Shown: in pieces, positions 57,640 through 64,000 of the stretch
Position numbering within the stretch: position 1 is the first letter of the stretch
How the letters are laid out: the number at the start of each line of letters is the position of its first letter
From: Dioscorea cayenensis subsp. rotundata
Taxonomy: Eukaryota; Streptophyta; Magnoliopsida; Dioscoreales; Dioscoreaceae
Reading direction: 5' to 3'
Assembly (NCBI RefSeq): GCF_009730915.1
Contig: NW_024087032.1
Location: 23,064 to 87,063 of the forward strand
DNA: 64,000 nt
Notes under the pieces: model-generated
Databases searched by the model: none
What the model was told of the DNA's origin: nothing
What the model saw: only the letters and a program-made list of their open reading frames with translations
Made by a program: the position numbers and the translations under genes

Positions 57640-58560
57640 TATCATCCTAATATCTTAATTTAAGCTTCAACCTTTATGAGCATTAAGAGGCAATGTATAA
57701 TAAGCTTTTTGAAGGGAGTAGTCAATGAAATATTGTGTTGGTTTCATAATAGGTCTTTAGCTTTATATATTGTCTTCTTCGATTCTTCTTAGTGCCAAGA
57801 AGTAATATTAAAAACTCCCTTGCAAAGAGTAATCAAATATTGTGTTAATTTGACATTAAGTTGTTAATTTCACATGTTGTCTTTTTGCATCATATAAGCA
57901 TCAAGAGGTAATGGTGAGAGTTCCTAAACAAGACAATCAGATATCGTGTTAGTTCTATAGTAAGCTTTTGATTTTAAAAGATTATTTTGGCCAAGATACC
58001 TTTGAGTATGAAGAAGCAATAGTGACTCTTTTGAGGAGAGTAATTAAATACTGCATTGACCCCATAGTAGCTAGATTCTTAGTTTCACTCCACAATAGTT
58101 TTAAGCTTCACATATATGTTGTATTCATCAACTCTTGTGAAACCAATGACCAAATGGTCTATTGGTATACGGGTCGCCGATAGAGCTCTTCACCGAGTGG
58201 TGAGAGTTCGATTCTCGGCTGAGGGCACATTTCTGGGAGATGTGAGCGGTGATTATGTGCGGGTGGTCCCAGCGCCCATGTGTGCGCGGGCTCCGCCCCC
58301 ACTTGCTCCACCGAAGCTTGTGCACACCCCTGATGATTTAACAGGGCCTTTCTGTTCCTCTTGTCAAAAACCTCTTGTGAATGTAAAGATACAAACTTCT
58401 GGAAGAAAGTAATCAATATTATTTTGACATCACAATACATCCTTAGTTGACATGGGGTCTTTGTTAAAAGCTTTGTGAGTGTCAAAAGATAATAGTGAGA
58501 CTTTCTGAAAGAATGCTTGTGAATGTCAAGATGTCATGTGACACTATCATATTTTTCTTT
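57640..58560. repeat. Degenerate tandem repeats of about 115 bp, split by a SINE
   Basis: Diverged units share words such as AGCATCAAGAGGTAATGGTGAG, AAGGGAGTAGTCAA, AATATTGTGTTAATTTGACA and TTGTGAATGTCAAGAT. The SINE at 58142 lies inside this array. No coding function is seen; 57146-57391 is only an open frame in low-complexity sequence. Confidence 0.55.
58142..58371 (+). mobile_element. Intact tRNA-derived SINE
   Basis: A 230-bp element starts with a tRNA-like head: box A within TGGTCTATTGGTATA, and box B AGAGTTCGATTCTCGG at 58203. It continues in a GC-rich body (GTGCGGGTGGTCCCAGCGCC and CGGGCTCCGCCCCCACTTGC) and ends in a T-rich tail with CTTGTCAAAA. It is flanked by 10-bp duplications CTCTTGTGAA (58132-58141 and 58372-58381), typical of LINE-driven insertion. 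The same family occurs in three pieces at 21232-28850. Confidence 0.88.
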
Positions 58561-58789
58561 AAAGAATTGTTAACAACTCTTTCGAGTGTTTAGAGGCATA
58601 GACACAAGTGCAACTCATGAATAGAGTAGTGAGAGACTAACACTCATGTAAAAGGTCTTTCAAATTTAGAACGAACTCTTATATTTACAAAAAATTACAA
58701 ATGATCTGATTTTTCTTTCTTTCTTTCTTTTTTTATTTTTATTTTTTATTTTTTTAATATATTTTAAGCCCTCTAATACCATTTTAGCA

Positions 58790-60420
58790 CACTATGTTGT
58801 ACCATGTCCTGATTTAGACCTCGGGCCTATTTAGATTTTTATGCTTACATTAGGGGTAAAATGGTCATTTAGCAGTAGTGGCATTTTGCATGTTTGCATA
58901 GTAGCTTTATGAAAAAAAAATCAGGGTCAATTCCGTCATTTGGATCCATTTTTTATGATTTTTCTATTAAGAGAGCAATTAGGTCATTTCCTATATATTG
59001 TATAAAAAAAAAGAATGAATGAGAGAAACCAACCTGGATCCTTCTCCTTCTTCATTTCCTTTCTCTTTGTTTCTTTTTCTGCCGACCATAACTTTAGAAG
59101 AAATTTTTTTCCGGCGAGAATTTCCGGCAAACTCAAATACCATAATCATTCCTCCCTCACTCCTGAATTCGGTAAGCCTTAGATCCAATGTTTTTATTTT
59201 GTATTTCTCCTGTATTTCCTTGTTTTTAGAAATGTATAAAAACTTTGAATTCTCCATGGATTTGGTGATTTATAGGCTCAAATTGAAGCCAATGATTTAT
59301 GATTCATGTATGAAAATGTTGTTGAAGTTCTTCTTACCCTGAACTCACTAGGACTAGGTTTACTCCATTCTAAGATCGTTTTGGTCCAAAATGACGATGT
59401 TTTGCCCTAAAACCCTAAGGTTTTGTATTAGACATGTATAATTGCATTTTCATGCATCTTCTTTTGGCTATCATTCTTGTGTTCATTAGAATTTGAATTC
59501 CCTGCTTGTATCTAGGTGGCGAAGCGTCCTCTAAGGGGAAGGAGCTCGCTGATCAGTGAGCGCGTCTCGGGACGAGACGACTGGTTCTGTGAGTGGTTAA
59601 ATTTATAATTGCATAGATTTAATAAGAGTACTAAAGTATTTCTTCATGTGTTTTATCACATAAAATTTGATGATAAATTGGTTTCCTTGATATATATTTT
59701 GAACACGAATTTACTTGAAATGGTTAAACCTAGAATGCTTATACCTATTTATTTTGAAAGAAAAATGTTTACTTGCATCTCCGTAATTATATGCAAATGA
59801 GATATGGTTTGATGTATATTTCCGTATTTATATACAAATGGAACATGGTTTGATGTATATTTCCTGGTTTAAACATTGTATGATGGATTCTTTGAGTTGG
59901 AAATTGGAAAGAATTATATTGTGGCATTCATTTTTTATGGTGATGGCGGACTTTAGTCCGACACTGCAGTGTGGGGTTCCACGGTCCGGCCTGATGGGAG
60001 GCGGCGTGGTTAACCCTGGTCAAGAGGTGCGCGGAGCTATTGACAGGGGGTTCTTTTATGTGAGAAACCCGGGGTCACCGCACGGGGATCTCAGTGGCCA
60101 ACACCAAGGAAAGGCAACCCTTTAAAATTTTTAAAAAGTTTTAAAAACTCCTTGGTGGTCCCATAGCTAGTCGCGACCACGATTAGCGTAGGAATTGTTT
60201 TAGGCCAGCCTGTATTTTGGAGCTATTTTCATTGTGTTTTAAAATGTTATTTGCTTTTGATGAACCTTGTGTTATTTGTTAATATGTTAAATACTTGGAA
60301 CTGATTTTATAAATTATTATTCTTGTGGAATTACTATTGGAAATACTTTATCACTCTGTTACATCTATTCTGACACCACTCACTGGGTAACATCTGTTAC
60401 TCACCACTCCCCTTTCTTCT
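58790..60420. mobile_element. Possible LTR or LTR-like fragment
   Basis: TGTACCATGTCCTGATTTAG begins a stretch with leader-like C/T-rich sequence (59030-59160). A GC-rich block follows (59515-59590, CGAAGCGTCC and GCGTCTCGGGACGAGACGAC), then another at 59960-60115, and the segment CACTCACTGGGTAACATCTG and TTACTCACCACTCC near 60377-60410. The layout resembles the solo LTR at 21291, but I could not find matching ends or a 5-bp duplication. It has no open frame of note. Confidence 0.4.
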
Positions 60421-61449
60421 ATCTTTTTATTAATAATTTAATAAATATTAATAAAACCATTAAAAGAAGATAATTAAAAATATATGGTGCTTTGTTAGTG
60501 TGGTTTTTTAAATAAATAATGATTATTAAGTACTTGGTTAGAGTTAATTTATTCCTCAATGGAGGAAATATTTTCAAAAAATATTTATATTATAAAATAT
60601 CTGATAAAAAATAATTTATATTGATATATTTTTACCATGAAAAGCAAAGTAATATATTAGAAAAGCACCTGTGAGATTCTTGTTTATTATTGATAGTAAT
60701 ACATAATTCAGTATATTTTTTGTGACATTCGACTAAGAAAAATAAAATATTTCAATAATTTATGTAGCTTATTCTCATTTTTTTTAAAGCTTTATTTATT
60801 TAAAAGATAAGAATAGTGTTGAATATGAGAAGAGATAATTACTTCAATTCAATGATTATTAAATTTATATTTTTTTGGGTACTATCAAAAACTGCAATGA
60901 ATATTTGGCAAGCTTAATTGGGCTTCTTTAAACTTTAAAATTGGGCTGGACTCTCACAAGGCCTATGGGTTGTTATTGTAGTACTGTATTTTGTTTTCTT
61001 GGGCCATGGAGTTTGTATTTTTTACTTTTTTAATTTATGCTCAGGATTTGTATAATGTTGACTAAATCAATTATAACTTGTGTCAACTGTCAACTTGCCA
61101 TAAATTTTAATATTTTGTGAAATAATTATTATGGTATTCAAAATTGTATGAGAAATTACAAAAATAACCACTGCGTATATGAATGGGCAAGTGCACGATC
61201 GAAATCCTACACATGTGATTGTAGCAGTACTATCCACCAACTATTCCTAGAGGTCTACGTGCTATTTATAGTACTACTATTCACATGGTTCCCAGATGGG
61301 TTCCGTGGGAGGAGTCATATCTCTTCCCTTCAGGTTTATATAGTAAGAATGACTTATTACCTCAGTATGATTTTTACAAATCTTTTTGGAGTGCATGTGA
61401 TGAACTTTTATTACCCCATGTGGCATTTGGTAAAGTTAATAAGTAGTTA
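60421..61449. other. AT-rich intergenic sequence
   Basis: No gene, RNA or repeat structure recognised. The open frame at 61148-61450 matches nothing I know. Confidence 0.5.
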
Positions 61450-61943
61450 GACCATCTCCAACCCACAATCCCAAATCTCTATCCCAAATCTCAAATTTGG
61501 TCTTCTTACTGAAAATTTTACTCCAATCACAAATATCAAATTTTTACCCCAAAAAAAATATTCTTATATATTATTTTCATATATTATTTTATTATTATTT
61601 AATAAAGATATTTGAAATTAATAATAAATTAATTAAACATTAATTACAATTTATAAATAATTTATTAAAAATTATAACTTAAAAAATTGTACAACTATAT
61701 TTTAAATTTATTATTTAATTTATTTAAAAATTAAAATTTGAATTTCTTAATTATCTCAATAAACAATGAAATTATTTTTTAATATAGCATAAAAATATTT
61801 AATATCTAAACACATAATTGATTACAATTTTAACAACAAGAAAATTATTTTAATCAGATATTTTACATTGAAACCATAAGCAAAATGAAAAAAAACAGTT
61901 AATATTACAACATAGTATTACAAAGGAACATAGTCTCACTGAT

Positions 61944-63268
61944 TTAACTTTCTAAATTAGTATATTGTTCCCACAAACGCTCTATCAATGCATTGCGAAG
62001 TGCAATATGAGCTTCTTTATCTTTGATTTGATTATATCGAGCCACAAACTTTTCAAATCGAGCATTTTCATCTTCGATGAGTTCCACAGTTGGTTCAGGC
62101 ACATCCGTTGATTCTACAATCAGTACACTAAGATCTCTCTCATCCTCAACTATCATGTTATGCATGATAATACAAGTTTTCATTATGTCACTCAATGCAT
62201 CCTTGCTCCAAAAACGTGCAGGTCCTATAACAATTGCAAATCTTGCCTGTAAAACTCCGATAGCACATTCCACATCTTTCCTGCATGATTCTTGTTTCAT
62301 GGCAAAGTATTTTTTTTTTTCCTGCTACGTGGATCGCGAAAAGTTTGCACAATAGTTGACCATTTAGGATATATATTATCAGCTAAATAATATCCCATGT
62401 TATATTCTTTGTTTTGAATAACATAATGCGCAGGATGAGCAATACCTTGAGTTAAATTAGAGATCAAATGAGATGATTCTAACACATTTATGTCATTGTT
62501 CGTACCTGGCATCCCAAAATAAGCGTGCCATATCCAAAGATCATAATCAGCAATTGCTTCAAGAATAATAGTTGGCGACCCATACCAACCTTTGTATTGG
62601 CTAGCCCATGCTGTGGGACAAATTTTCCACTTCCAATGCATACAATCTAGATTGCCCAACATTCCAGGAAAACCACGTTGTTGCCCAATGTGTAATAACC
62701 TTGCGATATCATTGGCATTAGGAGTTCAAAGATATTGATTTGAAAAAATCTCCACAATTGCACGACAAAATCTCTTTAAGCTTTCAATTGCAGTTGATTC
62801 ACCAATTTTCACATACTCATCAGTAGCATCTGCGAGTAAACCATACGTTAGCATTCGAAATGTAGCAGTTATCTTTTGTAATGTTGACAACCCAAGTCTA
62901 CCAAGCCCATCTCTTCGTTGTTGAAAGTAGTTGTCATGGCTTTGAACTGCATCCACTATCCGAAGAAACAAAGATCTAGACATTCGGAAACGTCTTCGAA
63001 ACAAGTTTTCAATATATTATGGATTTTCTGAAAAATAATCTCTGAACAAGTTTTGATGTGTTGCTTCACGATCTCGATGTATTATTGCATGATCTGGGAT
63101 GGAGCCTCCATGAACATCTTCATCATTACTAAGCATGAGAGCAATTTGCATAATCTTATTATTGTTGTGAATTATTTGCCAAACTATTTCATCTTCTAAT
63201 AGTGCCATATAAGGAGTCTCCATGACTTGATCCTCTGAATTAGAAGTGCTTTCAACATTATAATTCAT
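61944..63268 (-). pseudogene. PIF/Harbinger transposase, nearly complete, three lesions
   Basis: From ATG 63268 the frame runs to 62310 with only two stops. One is a TAA after YFSENP (about 63015). The other is a TGA after FSNQYL (about 62726) where CGA for Arg is expected. One length change in an A run near 62310 (RDPRSRKKK) shifts the rest, which is then open to 61944. The blocks are RRRFRMSRSLFLRIVDAVQS, GRLGLSTLQKITATFRMLTY, the first Asp in GNLDCMHWKWK, the second in GTNNDINVLE and the Glu in CRKDVECAIGVLQ. The protein would be about 440 aa. It is less decayed than the copy at 3697-5072. Confidence 0.9.
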
Positions 63269-63569
63269 ATGAAATGATTGAAGAATGTTTACTACTAAGA
63301 AAATAGGTTCATGAAAAAACTAGTTGCTATCCAAGAATGCCAATTAGCTCTTAATATAAAAGCCCAGAAATCACTATATCATCACAAGTCTATTGTACAC
63401 TCACATATCTCCTATACCCTCACATGTATCTTGTACACTCACATGTCTCCTATACCACCATATGTCTCTTGTACACTCACATGCCTCTTGTACATTCACA
63501 TGTTTGTTGATGATAGTTATGGTTACACATTATATATAACTTGTTCTATAACATATATTCCTTACCTTT

Positions 63570-64000
63570 GATTGAATTCTCGCCAATCTGGATATAGCAA
63601 TGCAGATGATATCTTCCTTTGCCAATTTTACATGGACCTTTCTCAGGATCTGATTATCGGTGTAAACCAATCTGGTAAACGTTTTTGGTCTTAGGTGGAA
63701 GACAGGTATGCATAGGAAAAAATAGTAATTGGGTGTCCCGTAATGCGAATTCTCTGAAGAAAAGAGTTCAAGCAATAGAGAAGATTGCCGAAAATTAAAC
63801 GCATGTATTCGACAAATAGAGAATTTAAATCTTAGTGGTGCTTCAGATCAAAATATTGTAAGTATATCTTTACAATTCTTACATACAAACTATGTATTAT
63901 TTTTTTAACTTGACATTACAAAATTTTGCAGTTAAACCAAGCAAAGTTGTTGCTAGGACAAGATCCAAAAATACCGAGAAAAGGTTTCAAAGTATGACCA
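63570..64000 (+). pseudogene. Harbinger ORF1 (Myb/SANT-like), partial and decayed
   Basis: Near 63600 the sequence reads ADDIFLCQFYMDLSQDLIIG and VNQSGKRFWS, matching EDVHLCEIYMEMTQDPIIG of the copy at 6243; a stop follows. Exon 1 ends at GCTTCAGATCAAAATATT (63857), then GTAAGT. Exon 2 begins after TTTGCAG at 63932 with LNQAKLLLGQDPK and runs off the window. It has the same one-base loss after AIEK as the first copy. The start codon is not preserved. Confidence 0.8.

Larger units (their letters stand above)
61450..64000. mobile_element. PIF/Harbinger element of the same family as 2230-8067, cut by the window edge
   Basis: The left terminus GACCATCTCCAACCC at 61450 follows TTA (61447-61449) and differs by one base from the terminus at 2230. 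A minus-strand transposase (61944-63268) and a plus-strand ORF1 (63570 onward) have the same divergent layout. The gap between the two genes here is about 300 bp, without the 212-bp array seen in the first copy. The right end is outside the window. Confidence 0.92.

Noticed and set aside
58142-58220. tRNA gene
   Set aside because: The boxes A and B are present but the acceptor stem does not pair and a SINE body with target duplications follows.

Overview
This window is nuclear DNA of a flowering plant. The evidence is spliced genes with GT-AG introns, chloroplast transit-like N-termini, plant-only families (DUF1677, glutamyl-tRNA reductase-binding protein) and a dense mix of plant transposons (PIF/Harbinger, hAT, MULE, copia, solo LTR, tRNA-derived SINEs) in AT-rich surroundings. 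I cannot fix the species from sequence alone.

There are about five host genes. From left to right they are: the first exon of a chloroplast glutamyl-tRNA reductase-binding protein (minus, cut by the window edge); a two-exon DUF1677 protein (31393-32004, plus); a complete 16-exon AIR carboxylase, a PurK-PurE fusion of 629 aa for purine synthesis (32324-38149, minus); a complete 7-exon monoacylglycerol lipase-like alpha/beta hydrolase of 392 aa (41600-46031, plus); and a lachrymatory-factor-synthase-like SRPBCC protein whose N-terminus is frame-shifted (47201-47759, minus). They form no operon or cluster. The host-gene island at roughly 31-48 kb sits between two transposon-rich blocks.

Left block (2.2-28.9 kb). 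A PIF/Harbinger element (2230-8067, TTA duplications) holds a nested hAT derivative (2390-3446, exact 8-bp duplication) and a 212-bp tandem array between its two divergent genes. A Ty1/copia element with only 109-bp LTRs (8069-13164) abuts its right end. A second Harbinger-like family follows (14320-19503). It keeps a nearly readable three-exon transposase and a Myb/SANT ORF, and carries exons copied from a host UBP1-type RRM protein. A related element lies beside it (19538-21088). Then one ancient SINE is split in two places: by a 2.5-kb solo LTR with CTTTA duplications (21291-23806), and by a 4.9-kb hAT with GTTTCAAT duplications (23887-28784) whose own transposase is interrupted by an 854-bp MITE-like element.

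Right block (47.9-64 kb). A complete MULE with a perfect 9-bp duplication (47914-55350) carries a FAR1-type transposase, a 118-bp tandem array and captured exons of a PDR/ABCG transporter. Several small inverted-repeat elements, an intact SINE with its own duplications, an LTR-like region and the left part of a third PIF/Harbinger (61450-window end) follow.

The transposon genes are mostly broken. Two kinds of lesion recur: stop codons that look like C-to-T transitions, and single-base length changes in A/T runs. I found no new enzymatic system. The most interesting material is the two host-gene captures, the multi-level SINE nest, the promoter-region tandem array, and a frame break at the same codon in the ORF1 genes of two separate Harbinger copies.
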